From contig NZ_JACSNP010000017.1 in the NCBI RefSeq assembly GCF_016900045.1, forward strand, positions 1-35,910: 35,910 nt of DNA, in the 5' to 3' direction. Source of the stretch: Fusobacterium mortiferum. GTDB taxonomy: Bacteria > Fusobacteriota > Fusobacteriia > Fusobacteriales > Fusobacteriaceae. Position numbers and translations under genes: made by a program. The notes below the pieces were generated by a model that made no database searches, was not told the DNA's origin, and saw nothing but the letters and a program-made list of their open reading frames with translations. This document shows positions 1-9,141 of this stretch, in pieces (within the stretch, counting starts at the first letter, position 1; each line of letters opens with the position of its first letter).

Positions 1-73
1 AGGATTAAGATTCGCTATCAGAGAAGGTGGAAGAACAGTAGCATCAGGAGTAGTTGCTGAAATCATAAAATAG
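1..73 (+). CDS. tuf: Elongation factor Tu, C-terminal end (partial)
   Basis: The last 23 codons and the TAG stop of EF-Tu; the rest lies before the window. The reading frame starts at base 2 and gives LRFAIREGGRTVASGVV, the hallmark end of domain III of EF-Tu, which helps hold aminoacyl-tRNA on its way to the ribosome. A terminator follows at once, so the tuf transcript probably ends here and rpsJ starts a new unit. The position tuf-rpsJ matches the usual str/S10 junction of bacteria. Confidence 0.95.
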   Translation, partial: GLRFAIREGGRTVASGVVAEIIK

Positions 74-87
74 TAAAAATATTTTTG

Positions 88-118
88 TATGCCTAGATAT
101 ATCTAGGCATATTTTTTT
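88..118 (+). terminator. Rho-independent terminator after tuf
   Basis: Bases 88-111 form a perfect 24-base palindrome (arms TATGCCTAGATA and TATCTAGGCATA), followed by a T-run at 112-118. It separates the tuf transcript from the S10 unit. Confidence 0.9.
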
Positions 119-267
119 ACATAGAGATGTAAATTACAGATCGTTGATAAAAACTTTGTTTTTAATATTAAATTTTAGATATATATTATAGTAAAAATCC
201 CAAGAATAGAGGGGTCAAAAAAACTTAAGAAAATTGTAAAAAAAAGCTTTTCTTTTTTGGGAAAGTA

Positions 268-276
268 TGATATACT
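268..276 (+). promoter_or_regulatory. Probable promoter of the S10 operon (extended -10)
   Basis: TGATATACT is an extended -10 element (TG at 268-269, TATACT at 271-276). No good -35 is seen at the expected place (TTTTCT, 248-253), so activity would rest on the TG extension and the A/T-rich flank. A weaker pair, TTGATA at 144-149 and TATTAA at 166-171, lies further up. Transcription would start near 283, giving a leader of about 59 bases. Confidence 0.6.
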
Positions 277-289
277 CTTTAAAGTGTAT

Positions 290-330
290 AAGGATATTGA
301 AAATCCTTAAAGATAATTTTCAAGGAGGTG
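290..330 (+). promoter_or_regulatory. rpsJ leader with two mutually exclusive hairpins
   Basis: AAGGAT (290-295) can pair with ATCCTT (303-308). Alternatively TTGAAAAT (297-304) can pair with ATTTTCAA (316-323), whose 3' arm ends inside the AAGGAGGTG ribosome binding site at 322-330. The two helices share bases and cannot coexist. That a regulator exploits this is inference. Confidence 0.4.
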
Positions 331-341
331 TAAAGTAATAA

Positions 342-653
342 ATGGCTTCTAACAAATTAAGAATCTACTTAAAAGCTTATGATCACACTTTATTAGATCA
401 ATCAGCTAAGAAAATAGCGGAAGTTGCTAAAAAGTCTGGAGCGGAAATCGCAGGACCTATGCCATTACCTACTAAAATTAGAAAGTACACTGTATTAAGA
501 TCAGTGCATGTAAACAAGGATTCAAGAGAACAATTTGAAATGAGAGTACACAGAAGAATGGTTGAGATCAACAATTCTACACAAAAGACAATAGCTTCGT
601 TAACAGCAGTTAACTTACCAGCTGGTGTTGGAATAGAAATCAAACAAATCTAA
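342..653 (+). CDS. rpsJ: 30S ribosomal protein S10
   Basis: A 103-residue protein of the usual S10 length, starting [16 protein letters not shown]10 sits in the head of the small subunit, and in other bacteria also joins NusB in antitermination complexes. The motif [17 protein letters not shown], on the long loop that enters the ribosome, is intact. The ATG lies 11 bases after an AAGGAGGTG ribosome binding site. It is the first gene of the S10 cluster, but it is separated from rplC by an unusually long 185-base gap that looks structured, so its output may be set separately from the genes below. Confidence 0.97.
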   Translation: MASNKLRIYLKAYDHTLLDQSAKKIAEVAKKSGAEIAGPMPLPTKIRKYTVLRSVHVNKDSREQFEMRVHRRMVEINNSTQKTIASLTAVNLPAGVGIEIKQI

Positions 654-838
654 TAGTTGATTTTTAGAAAAACATTGTAAGGTTATATTTCGAGTAATTT
701 GATTTGTTTGATAAGAAGATTATCGGAATAAAAAATTATCCTTACAGAATAATACAAGTTGGCGCTTTTTTTAAAGCAAGGTGGTAGAACCACGAGGTCA
801 AGTTGTCAACCAATATATTATTTGATGGAGGTAGAAAC
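654..838 (+). promoter_or_regulatory. Structured untranslated region ahead of rplC: candidate leader RNA
   Basis: No gene is seen here. Several helices can form. TGTAAGG (676-682) pairs with CCTTACA (740-746) and encloses a hairpin of CGA-TAAT (691-698, G694 bulged) with ATTATCG (719-725). GTTG (758-761) pairs with CAAC (807-810) and encloses GCTTT/AAAGC (764-768 with 773-777) and GTGGT/ACCAC (781-785 with 789-793, loop AGA). The ribosome binding site GGAGG is at 827-831. The place, just before the genes for L3 and L4, suggests feedback by a ribosomal protein. That is inference; I recognise no known family. Confidence 0.5.
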
Positions 839-1465
839 ATGTCAGGAATTTTAGCTAAGAAAATTGGAATGACTCAAATTTTTGAAGATGGAAAATTCAT
901 TCCAGTAACAGTTGTTGAAGCTGGTCCTAACTTCGTACTACAAAAGAAAACTGTAGAAAACGATGGATATACAGCTCTACAATTAGGATTTGATGAGAAA
1001 AAAGAAAAAAACACTACTAAACCAGTAATGGGAATCTTCAAGAAAGCAGGAGTAAACCCTCAAAGATTCATAAAAGAATTAAGAGTAGACTCAGTTGAAG
1101 GTTATGAATTAGGACAAGAGATTAAAGTTGATGTTTTAGCTGGAGTAGAGTTCGTAGATATTACAGGAACTTCAAAAGGTAAAGGAACATCAGGAGTTAT
1201 GAAGAGACACGGATTCGGTGGAAACAGAGCTTCTCACGGGGTATCTAGAAACCACAGATTAGGTGGATCTATCGGTATGTCGACTTGGCCTGGTAAAGTA
1301 TTAAAAGGAAAAAGAATGGCTGGACAATATGGAAACGAAACTGTAACAGTTCAAAATCTAAGAGTAGTAAAAGTTGATGCAGAAAACAACTTATTACTAA
1401 TAAAAGGTGCAGTACCTGGATCAAAAAACAGTTACATAGTTGTTAAACCAGCTATAAAAAAATAA
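839..1465 (+). CDS. rplC: 50S ribosomal protein L3
   Basis: L3 is one of the first proteins to bind 23S rRNA and reaches toward the peptidyl transferase centre. I place the start at ATG 839, not at the in-frame TTG at 803. The protein then opens MSGILAKKIGMTQIF like its family, is 208 residues long, and has GGAGG seven bases upstream. The central extension (GTSKGKGTSGVMKRHGFGGN, then GSIGMSTWPGKVLKGKRMAG) is the conserved loop that enters the ribosome core. The extra twelve residues from the TTG have no family counterpart and fall in the structured leader. Confidence 0.96.
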   Translation: MSGILAKKIGMTQIFEDGKFIPVTVVEAGPNFVLQKKTVENDGYTALQLGFDEKKEKNTTKPVMGIFKKAGVNPQRFIKELRVDSVEGYELGQEIKVDVLAGVEFVDITGTSKGKGTSGVMKRHGFGGNRASHGVSRNHRLGGSIGMSTWPGKVLKGKRMAGQYGNETVTVQNLRVVKVDAENNLLLIKGAVPGSKNSYIVVKPAIKK

Positions 1466-1495
1466 TTCATTAGTAGATGTGGAAGGAGGAAAATA

Positions 1496-2128
1496 ATGGC
1501 AGTTTTAAACATATATGACTTGACAGGAACTCAAACTGGAACTGTAGAAGTTAAAGATACAGTGTTTGGGATTGAGCCTAATCAAGCAGTACTTCACGAA
1601 GTACTAACTGCAGAATTAGCAGCTGCTAGACAAGGAACTGCAGCTACTAAGACTAGAGCAATGGTTAGAGGAGGAGGAAGAAAACCTTTCAAACAAAAGG
1701 GAACTGGTAGAGCAAGACAAGGAAGTATCAGAGCTCCTCACATGGTTGGAGGAGGAGTAACATTCGGACCTCAACCAAGATCATACGAGAAAAAAGTAAA
1801 CAAGAAAGTAAGAAACTTAGCATTAAGATCAGCTTTATCTGCTAAAGTTGCTAATGGAGATATCTTAGTTTTAGATGGAACTATCGAAACTCCAAGAACA
1901 AAAACAATAGTTGCTTTAACAAATGCAATCAATGCAACTAACAAGCAATTATTCGTAGTAAATGACTTAGCAGAAATGAAGGATTACAACTTATACTTAT
2001 CAGTAAGAAACCTAGAAAATGCAGTTGTATTACAACCAAATGAAATAGGAGTTTACTGGTTATTAAAACAAGAGAAAGTAATTCTTACTAGAGAAGCACT
2101 AACTACAATAGAGGAGGTGCTTGGATAA
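1496..2128 (+). CDS. rplD: 50S ribosomal protein L4
   Basis: A 210-residue L4, which lines the peptide exit tunnel. The glycine- and arginine-rich tunnel loop ([20 protein letters not shown]) lies near residues 59-78. In enterobacteria L4 also represses its own operon by binding the mRNA leader; here the structured region before rplC is the obvious place to look for a similar site. The gene is 30 bases after rplC and its TAA shares one base with the ATG of rplW, so the two are translationally coupled. Confidence 0.97.
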   Translation: MAVLNIYDLTGTQTGTVEVKDTVFGIEPNQAVLHEVLTAELAAARQGTAATKTRAMVRGGGRKPFKQKGTGRARQGSIRAPHMVGGGVTFGPQPRSYEKKVNKKVRNLALRSALSAKVANGDILVLDGTIETPRTKTIVALTNAINATNKQLFVVNDLAEMKDYNLYLSVRNLENAVVLQPNEIGVYWLLKQEKVILTREALTTIEEVLG

Positions 2129-2415
2129 TGACAGCTTATGATATCATCAAAAGACCTGTTATCACTGAAAAAAGTGAAATGTTAAGAAGAGAGTACAACA
2201 AATATACTTTCGAAGTAAACACAAAAGCAAATAAAATTCAAATAAGAAAAGCTGTAGAGGAATTATTTAACGTAAAAGTTGAATCTGTATCTACTTTAAA
2301 CTCTAAACCAGTTGTAAAAAGACACGGAATGAAACTTTACAAAACTCAAGCTAAAAAGAAGGCTATCGTTAAGTTAGCACAAGGAAGCACAATTACTTAC
2401 TTCAAAGAAGTGTAA
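2128..2415 (+). CDS. rplW: 50S ribosomal protein L23
   Basis: A 95-residue L23, the tunnel-exit protein that docks trigger factor and the signal recognition particle. The opening TAYDIIKRPVITEKS and the segment NKYTFEVNTKANKIQIRKAVE are family hallmarks. The ribosome binding site (GGAGG) lies within the last codons of rplD and the genes overlap by one base. The 69-base gap to rplB shows only a binding site near its end. Confidence 0.97.
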   Translation: MTAYDIIKRPVITEKSEMLRREYNKYTFEVNTKANKIQIRKAVEELFNVKVESVSTLNSKPVVKRHGMKLYKTQAKKKAIVKLAQGSTITYFKEV

Positions 2416-2484
2416 TTAATATATAACGGCTAAAGATATATATAGGTCTAGAGAATAAGGAATTTTTTCGGAGGTTAAGCAAAA

Positions 2485-3315
2485 ATGGCTATTAGAAAAA
2501 TGAAACCTATTACTAACGGACAAAGAGGAATGTCTAGATTAGTTAATACGGATTTAGATAATGTAAGACCTGAAAAGTCTTTAACTGTACCTTTAAAATC
2601 TGCATATGGAAGAGACAACTATGGACACAGAACATGTAGAGATAGACAAAAAGGACACAAAAGACTTTACAGAATTATCGATTTCAAGAGAAATAAATTA
2701 GATATACCTGCTAGAGTAGAATCTATCGAGTATGATCCAAATAGAACAGCTAATATAGCTCTTTTATTCTACGTAGATGGAGAAAAAAGATATATACTAG
2801 CTCCTAAAGGACTAAAAAAAGGTGACATGGTTATGGCAGGATCTCAAGCAGAGATTAAACCAGGAAACGCACTTAAAATAAAAGATATGCCAGTTGGGGT
2901 TCAAATACACAATATTGAACTACAAAGAGGAAAGGGTGGACAATTAGTTAGATCTGCAGGAACTGCAGCAAGACTAGTTGCAAAAGAAGGAACTTACTGT
3001 CACGTTGAGTTACCATCTGGAGAATTAAGATTAATCCACGGTGAGTGTATGGCTACAATCGGTGAAGTAGGAAACTCAGAACATAGCTTAGTACAAATTG
3101 GTAAAGCTGGAAGAAACAGACATATGGGTAGAAGACCTCATGTAAGAGGATCTGTAATGAACCCAGTTGATCACCCTCATGGAGGAGGAGAAGGAAAGAA
3201 TCCTGTAGGTAGAAAAGCTCCTTTAACACCTTGGGGAAAACCTGCTTTAGGTGTTAAAACTAGAGGTAAGAAAACTACAGATAAGTTTATCGTAAGAAGA
3301 AGAAACGATAAGTAA
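2485..3315 (+). CDS. rplB: 50S ribosomal protein L2
   Basis: A 276-residue L2, needed for subunit joining and for assembly of the peptidyl transferase centre. The C-terminal segment [15 protein letters not shown], which holds the conserved histidine near the active site, is intact, as is the basic tail ending [12 protein letters not shown]. The start [16 protein letters not shown] and the GGAGG upstream are as expected. Phe, Asn and His often use C-ending codons here, as in the other ribosomal genes nearby, which points to high expression. Confidence 0.97.
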   Translation: MAIRKMKPITNGQRGMSRLVNTDLDNVRPEKSLTVPLKSAYGRDNYGHRTCRDRQKGHKRLYRIIDFKRNKLDIPARVESIEYDPNRTANIALLFYVDGEKRYILAPKGLKKGDMVMAGSQAEIKPGNALKIKDMPVGVQIHNIELQRGKGGQLVRSAGTAARLVAKEGTYCHVELPSGELRLIHGECMATIGEVGNSEHSLVQIGKAGRNRHMGRRPHVRGSVMNPVDHPHGGGEGKNPVGRKAPLTPWGKPALGVKTRGKKTTDKFIVRRRNDK

Positions 3316-3344
3316 TTCTAAATTCGAGAGGAGGCTAATAAGGA

Positions 3345-3623
3345 ATGGCTAGATCATTAAAAAAAGGACCTTTCTGTGACCACCACTTAATGAAAAAAGT
3401 TGAAGATGCAGTAGCTTCTGGAAACTTAAAAGCAGTTATTAAGACTTGGTCAAGAAGATCAACAATATTCCCTAACTTCATTGGATTAACTTTTGGTGTA
3501 TATAACGGGAAAAAACACATCCCTGTTCACGTAACTGAGCAAATGGTTGGACACAAATTAGGAGAATTTGCACCAACTAGAACTTACTACGGACACGGAG
3601 TAGACAAGAAAAAGAAAAAATAA
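3345..3623 (+). CDS. rpsS: 30S ribosomal protein S19
   Basis: A 92-residue S19 of the small-subunit head, where it contacts S13 and the large subunit. It opens [15 protein letters not shown] and holds the conserved [20 protein letters not shown] and [16 protein letters not shown]. The basic end (DKKKKK) is typical. It lies 29 bases after rplB behind GAGAGGAGG. Confidence 0.97.
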   Translation: MARSLKKGPFCDHHLMKKVEDAVASGNLKAVIKTWSRRSTIFPNFIGLTFGVYNGKKHIPVHVTEQMVGHKLGEFAPTRTYYGHGVDKKKKK

Positions 3624-3664
3624 TTTAAGCATATATTTGAGAAAGTAAAGAGGAGGTTGGACTA

Positions 3665-3997
3665 GTGGAAGCTAGAGCAATTACGAGATACGTAAGAATG
3701 TCTCCTAGAAAAGCTAGATTGGTAGCTGACTTAGTGAGAGAAAAATCAGCACAAGAAGCATTAGATATTCTAGAATTTACAAATAAAAAAGCAGCTAGAT
3801 TAATAAAGAAGACATTAGCATCAGCTATTGCTAATGCAACTAACAACTTCAAAATGGACGAAGATAAGTTAGTAGTTTCAACAATTATGATAAATGATGG
3901 ACCAGCTCTTAAGAGAATAATGCCTAGAGCTATGGGAAGAGCAGATATAATCAGAAAGCCAACAGCTCACATTGTTGTTGCTGTTTCTGAAAAGTAG
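3665..3997 (+). CDS. rplV: 50S ribosomal protein L22 (GTG start)
   Basis: A 110-residue L22, whose beta hairpin forms part of the exit-tunnel constriction. The GTG at 3665 is chosen because it follows GAGGAGG at proper spacing and gives the family opening MEARAITRYVRMSPRKARLV. The hairpin region ends in GPALKRIMPRAMGRADIIRK. The S19-L22-S3 order is near universal. Confidence 0.97.
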   Translation: MEARAITRYVRMSPRKARLVADLVREKSAQEALDILEFTNKKAARLIKKTLASAIANATNNFKMDEDKLVVSTIMINDGPALKRIMPRAMGRADIIRKPTAHIVVAVSEK

Positions 3998-4014
3998 TTT
4001 AAGGAGGTAAGACT

Positions 4015-4671
4015 GTGGGACAAAAAGTAGACCCTAGAGGACTAAGACTTGGAATTACAAGATCTTGGGATTCTAACTGGTATGCAGACAAGAAGGAATA
4101 CGCTAAGTACTTCCATGAAGATGTAAAAATCAGAGAGTATGTTAAGAAAAACTACTTCCACGCAGGAATAGCAAAAGTAAAAATTGAAAGAACTTCTCCT
4201 TCAAATGTAGTAGTTCTTGTTTACACAGCTAAAGCGGGAATAATCATCGGAAGAAAAGGTGCTGAAATAGATAACTTAAGAGTAAATCTTGAGAAATTAA
4301 CTGGAAAGAAAGTAACTGTAAAAGTACAAGAAGTTAAAGAATTTAACAAAGATGCTGTACTTGTTGCAGAAAATATAGCTACTTCAATCGAGAAAAGGGT
4401 AGCATACAAAAGAGCTGTAAGCCAAGCTGTAATGAGAGCTATGAGAGCTGGAGCTAAAGGAATCAAAGTTATGGTTTCAGGAAGACTAAATGGAGCAGAA
4501 ATTGCCAGAGCTGAGTGGGTAGTTGAAGGAAAAGTTCCTTTACATACATTAAGAGCTGATATTGATTATGCAACAGCAACAGCTCACACAACTTATGGAG
4601 CTCTTGGAATAAAAGTATGGGTTTTCCATGGTGAAGTTCTTCCAACTAAAAGGGAAGGAGGAGAAGCGTAG
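4015..4671 (+). CDS. rpsC: 30S ribosomal protein S3 (GTG start)
   Basis: A 218-residue S3, part of the mRNA entry channel. It opens [20 protein letters not shown] from a GTG with AAGGAGG seven bases upstream. The KH type II domain carries [15 protein letters not shown], and the C-terminal domain ends in the usual [17 protein letters not shown]. Its stop is two bases before the rplP start, and rplP's binding site (GGGAAGGAGG) lies inside the last S3 codons, so translation of the two is coupled. Confidence 0.97.
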   Translation: MGQKVDPRGLRLGITRSWDSNWYADKKEYAKYFHEDVKIREYVKKNYFHAGIAKVKIERTSPSNVVVLVYTAKAGIIIGRKGAEIDNLRVNLEKLTGKKVTVKVQEVKEFNKDAVLVAENIATSIEKRVAYKRAVSQAVMRAMRAGAKGIKVMVSGRLNGAEIARAEWVVEGKVPLHTLRADIDYATATAHTTYGALGIKVWVFHGEVLPTKREGGEA

Positions 4672-4673
4672 TC

Positions 4674-5096
4674 ATGTTAATGCCAAAAAGAACAAAACAT
4701 AGAAAAATGTTTAGAGGTAGAATGAAAGGTACAGCTCAAAGAGGAAACACTGTAGCATTCGGAGATTATGGACTACAAGCTCTTGAGCCACACTGGATAA
4801 CAAATAGACAAATCGAATCGTGCAGGGTTGCGATCAACAGAACATTCAGAAGAGAAGGAAAAACTTTCATAAGAATATTCCCTGACAAACCTATCACAGC
4901 TAGACCAGCTGGAGTGAGAATGGGTAAAGGTAAAGGAAGCGTTGAAGGTTGGGTAGCAGTAGTACTACCAGGAAGAATAATGTTCGAAGTTTCTGGAGTA
5001 ACAGAAGAGAAAGCTTTAGCAGCATTAAGAAAAGCATCTATGAAACTTCCTGTAAGATGTAAAATAGTAAAAAGAGAGAATGGTGGTGAAAACTAA
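4674..5096 (+). CDS. rplP: 50S ribosomal protein L16
   Basis: A 140-residue L16, which helps place the tRNA acceptor arm in the A and P sites. I keep the first ATG (4674) because [15 protein letters not shown] matches the family pattern ML-x-PKRTK; the ATG two codons on is less likely. [22 protein letters not shown] is the conserved core. The stop TAA shares one base with the ATG of rpmC. Confidence 0.97.
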   Translation: MLMPKRTKHRKMFRGRMKGTAQRGNTVAFGDYGLQALEPHWITNRQIESCRVAINRTFRREGKTFIRIFPDKPITARPAGVRMGKGKGSVEGWVAVVLPGRIMFEVSGVTEEKALAALRKASMKLPVRCKIVKRENGGEN

Positions 5097-5278
5097 TGAG
5101 AGCTAAGGAAATAAGAGAAATGTCAACTGAAGACTTAGTTGTTAAGTGTAAAGAGCTTAAGGAAGAGCTATTCAACCTAAAGTTCCAACTTTCATTAGGT
5201 CAACTTACTAACACTGCTAAAATCAGAGAAGTTAGAAGAGAAATTGCTAGAATAAATACAATCTTAAATGAAAGATAA
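5096..5278 (+). CDS. rpmC: 50S ribosomal protein L29
   Basis: A 60-residue two-helix protein near the tunnel exit, next to L23. The motifs [10 protein letters not shown] and [20 protein letters not shown] are characteristic. It overlaps rplP by one base and is followed by a 47-base gap to rpsQ with nothing but a ribosome binding site. Confidence 0.96.
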   Translation: MRAKEIREMSTEDLVVKCKELKEELFNLKFQLSLGQLTNTAKIREVRREIARINTILNER

Positions 5279-5325
5279 TCTCATTCATAGTATAAATTGA
5301 TTCTTAGGAAGAGGAGGTTAATGTC

Positions 5326-5577
5326 TTGAGAAACGAAAGAAAAGTAAGAGAAGGAATAGTTGTTTCTGATAAAATGGATAAAACTATCGTTGTTGCAATA
5401 GAAACAATGGCTTTACACCCAATCTATAAGAAGAGAGTAAAAAGCACTACTAAGTTTAAAGCTCACGATGAAAATAATGTAGCTCAAACTGGAGATAGAG
5501 TAAGAATTATGGAAACTAGACCATTATCAAGAGATAAAAGATGGAGACTAGTAGAGATTGTTGAGAAAGCTAGATAA
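5326..5577 (+). CDS. rpsQ: 30S ribosomal protein S17 (TTG start)
   Basis: An 83-residue S17, an early-binding protein of the small-subunit body with an OB fold. The TTG at 5326 follows GAGGAGG at good spacing and gives [20 protein letters not shown], so no ATG is needed. The segment [20 protein letters not shown] closes the protein as in the family. Confidence 0.96.
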   Translation: MRNERKVREGIVVSDKMDKTIVVAIETMALHPIYKKRVKSTTKFKAHDENNVAQTGDRVRIMETRPLSRDKRWRLVEIVEKAR

Positions 5578-5607
5578 TTCCAATTATTGTGAGAGGAGGA
5601 TAATTTA

Positions 5608-5976
5608 ATGGTACAACAACAAACTATCCTTAACGTTGCTGATAACTCAGGTGCAAAAAAATTAATGATAATCAGAGTACTAGGTGGATCTAAAAAGAGA
5701 TTCGGAAGAATCGGAGACATCGTTGTAGCATCTGTTAAAGAAGCGATTCCAGGTGGAAACGTTAAAAAAGGTGACGTAGTTAAGGCTGTAATAGTTAGAA
5801 CTAAAAAAGAATTAAGAAGAGAAGATGGATCATACATCAAATTTGATGATAACGCAGGAGTTATAATCAATAACAACAATGAGCCAAAAGCAACAAGAAT
5901 ATTTGGACCAGTTGCAAGAGAGTTAAGAGCTAAAAACTTCATGAAGATTTTATCTCTAGCTCCAGAAGTAATCTAA
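5608..5976 (+). CDS. rplN: 50S ribosomal protein L14
   Basis: A 122-residue L14, a subunit-interface protein and the docking site of the silencing factor RsfS in other bacteria. [20 protein letters not shown] and the ending [18 protein letters not shown] are hallmark stretches. It stands 30 bases after rpsQ and opens the usual L14-L24-L5 run. Confidence 0.97.
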   Translation: MVQQQTILNVADNSGAKKLMIIRVLGGSKKRFGRIGDIVVASVKEAIPGGNVKKGDVVKAVIVRTKKELRREDGSYIKFDDNAGVIINNNNEPKATRIFGPVARELRAKNFMKILSLAPEVI

Positions 5977-6000
5977 TAATCGAGAGAGGAGGCTAATATC

Positions 6001-6342
6001 GTGGCTAAACCTAAAATTAAATTTATACCAGAAACTTTACATGTAAAAACTGGAGATATGGTTTATGTAATATCTGGTAAAGATAAAGGTAAAACAGGTA
6101 AAGTTGTAAAAGTTTTCCCTAAAAAAGGAAAAGTTGTAGTTGAAGGAATAAACATAGTAACTAAACATATGAAGCCAACTCCAATAAACCCACAAGGTGG
6201 AGTTGTTAGCAAGCCAGCTGCTATATTCTCATCTAAAGTAATGTTATTCGATGAGAAAGCTGGAAAACCAACAAGAGTTGGATACAAAATGGTAGATGGT
6301 AAGAAAGTAAGATACTCAAAAGTATCAGGAGAAGTTCTATAA
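6001..6342 (+). CDS. rplX: 50S ribosomal protein L24 (GTG start)
   Basis: A 113-residue L24, an assembly initiator of the large subunit. The KOW motif ([20 protein letters not shown]) lies at residues 21-40. The GTG at 6001 has GAGAGGAGG upstream and gives [19 protein letters not shown]. The family segment [13 protein letters not shown] is intact. Confidence 0.96.
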   Translation: MAKPKIKFIPETLHVKTGDMVYVISGKDKGKTGKVVKVFPKKGKVVVEGINIVTKHMKPTPINPQGGVVSKPAAIFSSKVMLFDEKAGKPTRVGYKMVDGKKVRYSKVSGEVL

Positions 6343-6360
6343 GAAGGGAGGAAAACGTAA

Positions 6361-6912
6361 GTGTCTAAATACGTTTCTAGATATCATAAATTATATAACG
6401 ACGTTATATCTCCAGCTTTAATGAAAGAATTAGGAATAAATAACGTTATGGAATGTCCAAAGCTAGAAAAGATAATAGTAAATATGGGAGTTGGAGAAGC
6501 TACTCAAAATTCTAAATTAATAGATGCTGCTATGGGAGATCTAACTATTATCACTGGACAAAAACCAATAGTAAGAAAAGCTAAGAAATCTGAAGCAGGA
6601 TTCAAATTAAGAGAAGGAATGCCAATCGGAGCAAAAGTTACTTTAAGAAAAGAAAGAATGTACGATTTTCTAGATAGATTAGTGAATGTAGTTCTTCCAA
6701 GAGTAAGAGACTTCGAAGGAATTTCAGCTAACTCATTCGACGGAAGAGGAAACTACTCTTTAGGATTAAGAGATCAATTAGTATTCCCTGAAATCGAATT
6801 TGATAAAGTTGAAAAACTTTTAGGAATGTCTATCACTATCGTTTCTTCTGCTAAAAATGATGAAGAAGGAAGAGCTTTACTTAAGGCGTTTGGAATGCCT
6901 TTCAAAAAGTAA
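6361..6912 (+). CDS. rplE: 50S ribosomal protein L5 (GTG start)
   Basis: A 183-residue L5, part of the central protuberance with 5S rRNA and L18. It starts at GTG 6361 with GGGAGG in front and reads [20 protein letters not shown]. The core [30 protein letters not shown] and the closing [18 protein letters not shown] match the family. Confidence 0.97.
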   Translation: MSKYVSRYHKLYNDVISPALMKELGINNVMECPKLEKIIVNMGVGEATQNSKLIDAAMGDLTIITGQKPIVRKAKKSEAGFKLREGMPIGAKVTLRKERMYDFLDRLVNVVLPRVRDFEGISANSFDGRGNYSLGLRDQLVFPEIEFDKVEKLLGMSITIVSSAKNDEEGRALLKAFGMPFKK

Positions 6913-6934
6913 TAGTGAGGAGGGTAAAGAATAA

Positions 6935-7222
6935 ATGGCAAAGAAGTCAATGATCGCTAGAGATGTTAAAAGAGCTGAACTATGCGAGAAATATGCTGAA
7001 AAAAGAGCTGAACTAAAGAAGAGAGTTGCTGAAGGAGATATGGAAGCAATGTTCGAATTAAACAAACTTCCAAAAGACTCTTCTGTAGTTAGAAAAAGAA
7101 ATAGATGTCAGTTAGACGGAAGACCAAGAGGATTCATGAGAGAATTTGGAATTTCGAGAGTAAAATTCAGACAGCTTGCAGGAGCTGGAGTAATACCAGG
7201 AGTTAAAAAATCATCTTGGTAA
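6935..7222 (+). CDS. rpsN: 30S ribosomal protein S14, zinc-free form
   Basis: A 95-residue S14 of the small-subunit head. It is the long form without the paired CxxC zinc sites: only isolated cysteines are present, and the core reads [20 protein letters not shown]. Many Firmicutes keep a 61-residue zinc form at this position, so the type helps set the lineage apart from them. The end IPGVKKSSW is typical. It follows rplE by 22 bases. Confidence 0.96.
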   Translation: MAKKSMIARDVKRAELCEKYAEKRAELKKRVAEGDMEAMFELNKLPKDSSVVRKRNRCQLDGRPRGFMREFGISRVKFRQLAGAGVIPGVKKSSW

Positions 7223-7248
7223 TATTATAGGAAGGAGGATTTTCGTAG

Positions 7249-7644
7249 ATGTATTTAACAGATCCAATTGCTGATATGTTAACAAGAATCAGAAATGCAA
7301 ATGCAGTAATGCACGAGAAAGTAGATGTACCTCATTCAAATTTAAAAGATAGATTAGCAGAAATCCTAAAAGAAGAAGGGTATATAGCTAACTATAAAGT
7401 TGTGACTGATGGGAACAAGAAAAATATAAGAGTTTACTTAAAATATGATGGTAAAGAGAGAGTTATCAAAGGAATAAAAAGAATCTCTAAACCTGGAAGA
7501 AGAGTATATTCTTCAGTTGAGGATATGCCAAGAGTATTATCAGGATTAGGAATTGCTATCGTATCTACTTCTAAGGGAATTGTTACTGACAGAGTAGCTA
7601 GAAGAGAAAACGTAGGTGGAGAAATTCTTGCATTTGTTTGGTAA
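7249..7644 (+). CDS. rpsH: 30S ribosomal protein S8
   Basis: A 131-residue S8, which binds helix 21 of 16S rRNA. In enterobacteria it also represses the spc operon by binding the rplE mRNA start; no matching structure is evident before rplE here. The opening [17 protein letters not shown] and the closing [20 protein letters not shown] with GGEILAFVW are diagnostic. Confidence 0.97.
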   Translation: MYLTDPIADMLTRIRNANAVMHEKVDVPHSNLKDRLAEILKEEGYIANYKVVTDGNKKNIRVYLKYDGKERVIKGIKRISKPGRRVYSSVEDMPRVLSGLGIAIVSTSKGIVTDRVARRENVGGEILAFVW

Positions 7645-7669
7645 TAAATAACTTAGGAGGTGTTAGTAA

Positions 7670-8203
7670 ATGTCAAGAGTAGGTAAAAAACCTATAATAG
7701 TGCCTTCTGGAGTTGAAGTAACAATAAACGGAAACGTAGTTACTGTAAAAGGACCAAAAGGTACTCTAACAAGAGAATTTAATTCAGAATTAACTATAAA
7801 AAAAGAAGAAAATGAAATCGTTATCGAAAGACCTAACGATTTACCAGCTGTAAGAGCTATACACGGAACTACAAGAGCTCTAATCAACAACATGGTAGTA
7901 GGAGTTTCTCAAGGATTCAGAAAAACTCTTAACCTAGTTGGAGTTGGATACAGAGCAGCTGCAAAAGGAAAAGGATTAGAGTTAGCACTAGGATACTCAC
8001 ATCCAGTTGTAATCGATGAAGTAGCTGGAATTACATTCACAGTTGAAAAAAATACAACTATCCACATCGACGGTATCGAGAAAGATGTAGTAGGACAAGT
8101 TGCTGCTGATATAAGAGCTAAAAGAGCTCCTGAGCCATACAAAGGAAAAGGAGTTAAGTATTCTGACGAAGTTGTTAGAAGAAAAGAAGGTAAAAAATCG
8201 TAA
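7670..8203 (+). CDS. rplF: 50S ribosomal protein L6
   Basis: A 177-residue L6 with two repeated alpha/beta domains, at the base of the L7/L12 stalk near the factor-binding site. The opening [17 protein letters not shown], the middle [14 protein letters not shown] and the closing [21 protein letters not shown] are family hallmarks. It sits 25 bases after rpsH behind TTAGGAGGTG. Confidence 0.97.
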   Translation: MSRVGKKPIIVPSGVEVTINGNVVTVKGPKGTLTREFNSELTIKKEENEIVIERPNDLPAVRAIHGTTRALINNMVVGVSQGFRKTLNLVGVGYRAAAKGKGLELALGYSHPVVIDEVAGITFTVEKNTTIHIDGIEKDVVGQVAADIRAKRAPEPYKGKGVKYSDEVVRRKEGKKS

Positions 8204-8232
8204 GGTAGCTTAACTAAAAGGAGGTAAGACAG

Positions 8233-8601
8233 TTGTTTAAGAAGGTAGATAGACAAGCTGTAAGAACAAGAAAGCATTTATCAATCAGAAACAAAATTTC
8301 TGGTACAGCTGATAGACCAAGACTTTCTGTATATAGATCAAACAACAATATCTTTGCTCAATTAATAGATGATGTTAATGGAGTAACTCTAGTTTCTGCA
8401 TCAACTATTGATAAAGCGTTAAAAGCAAATATTGCAAATGGTGGAAATGTAGAGGCTGCTAAAACTGTTGGTAAAGCATTAGCAGAAAGAGCAGCAGCTA
8501 AAGGAATAACTAATATCGTATTCGATAGATCAGGATACAAATACACAGGAAGAGTAGCAGCTCTTGCTGAAGCAGCTAGAGAAGCTGGATTAAGCTTCTA
8601 A
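8233..8601 (+). CDS. rplR: 50S ribosomal protein L18 (TTG start)
   Basis: A 122-residue L18, which binds 5S rRNA in the central protuberance. The TTG at 8233, with AAAGGAGG upstream, gives [20 protein letters not shown]. The motifs [19 protein letters not shown] and [24 protein letters not shown] are as expected. Confidence 0.96.
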   Translation: MFKKVDRQAVRTRKHLSIRNKISGTADRPRLSVYRSNNNIFAQLIDDVNGVTLVSASTIDKALKANIANGGNVEAAKTVGKALAERAAAKGITNIVFDRSGYKYTGRVAALAEAAREAGLSF

Positions 8602-8625
8602 TTCTATTAGAGAGGAGGATTTCAC

Positions 8626-9129
8626 TTGTCTAAGTTAGCAAATAGAGAAGAAAAACAATATCAAGAAAAATTATTAAAGATATCAAGAGTTTCTAAGACA
8701 ACAAAAGGAGGAAGAACAATATCTTTCTCAGTTTTAGCAGCTGTTGGAGATGGAGAAGGTAGAGTTGGATTAGGATTAGGAAAAGCTAATGGTGTACCTG
8801 ATGCTATAAGAAAAGCACTTTCTTCTGCAAAGAAAAATTTAGTAGATGTTTCTCTAAAAGGATCTACTATTCCTCATGAAACTGAAGGAAAATGGGGAGC
8901 AACAACTTTATGGATGGCACCAGCTTACGAAGGAACTGGAGTTATCGCTGGTTCTGCAACAAGAGAAATATTAGAGCTTGTTGGAGTACATGACATTTTA
9001 ACAAAAATCAAAGGTTCTAGAAACAAACACAACGTTGCTAGAGCTACAATAGAAGCTTTAAAATCACTTAGAACAGCTGAGCAAATCGCTGCTTTAAGAG
9101 GTAAAGAAGTTAAAGATATCTTAAGCTAG
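8626..9129 (+). CDS. rpsE: 30S ribosomal protein S5 (TTG start)
   Basis: A 167-residue S5, involved in decoding accuracy and the mRNA entry channel. The TTG at 8626 follows GAGAGGAGG. The N-terminal double-stranded RNA-binding fold holds VSKTTKGGRTISFSVLAAVG and GRVGLGLGKANGVPDAIRKA. The C-terminal part keeps GTGVIAGSATREILELVGV. Confidence 0.97.
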   Translation: MSKLANREEKQYQEKLLKISRVSKTTKGGRTISFSVLAAVGDGEGRVGLGLGKANGVPDAIRKALSSAKKNLVDVSLKGSTIPHETEGKWGATTLWMAPAYEGTGVIAGSATREILELVGVHDILTKIKGSRNKHNVARATIEALKSLRTAEQIAALRGKEVKDILS

Positions 9130-9141
9130 GAGGGAATTTAG

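Noticed and set aside
398..643. Open frames antisense to ribosomal and other genes, such as opposite rpsJ, rplN, rplF and rpoD
   Set aside because: They are mirror images of strongly coding, codon-biased genes, lack ribosome binding sites, and their proteins are hydrophobic or serine-rich without recognisable motifs.
776..800. T-box-like string AAGGTGGTAGAACCACG in the rplC leader
   Set aside because: It resembles the T-box antiterminator consensus, but the match is broken by the AGA loop, no specifier stem or terminator is visible, and the downstream gene is not amino-acid related. A plain hairpin explains it.
803..838. Upstream TTG start for rplC
   Set aside because: It adds twelve residues foreign to L3, has no good binding site, and lies in the structured leader; ATG 839 fits the family.
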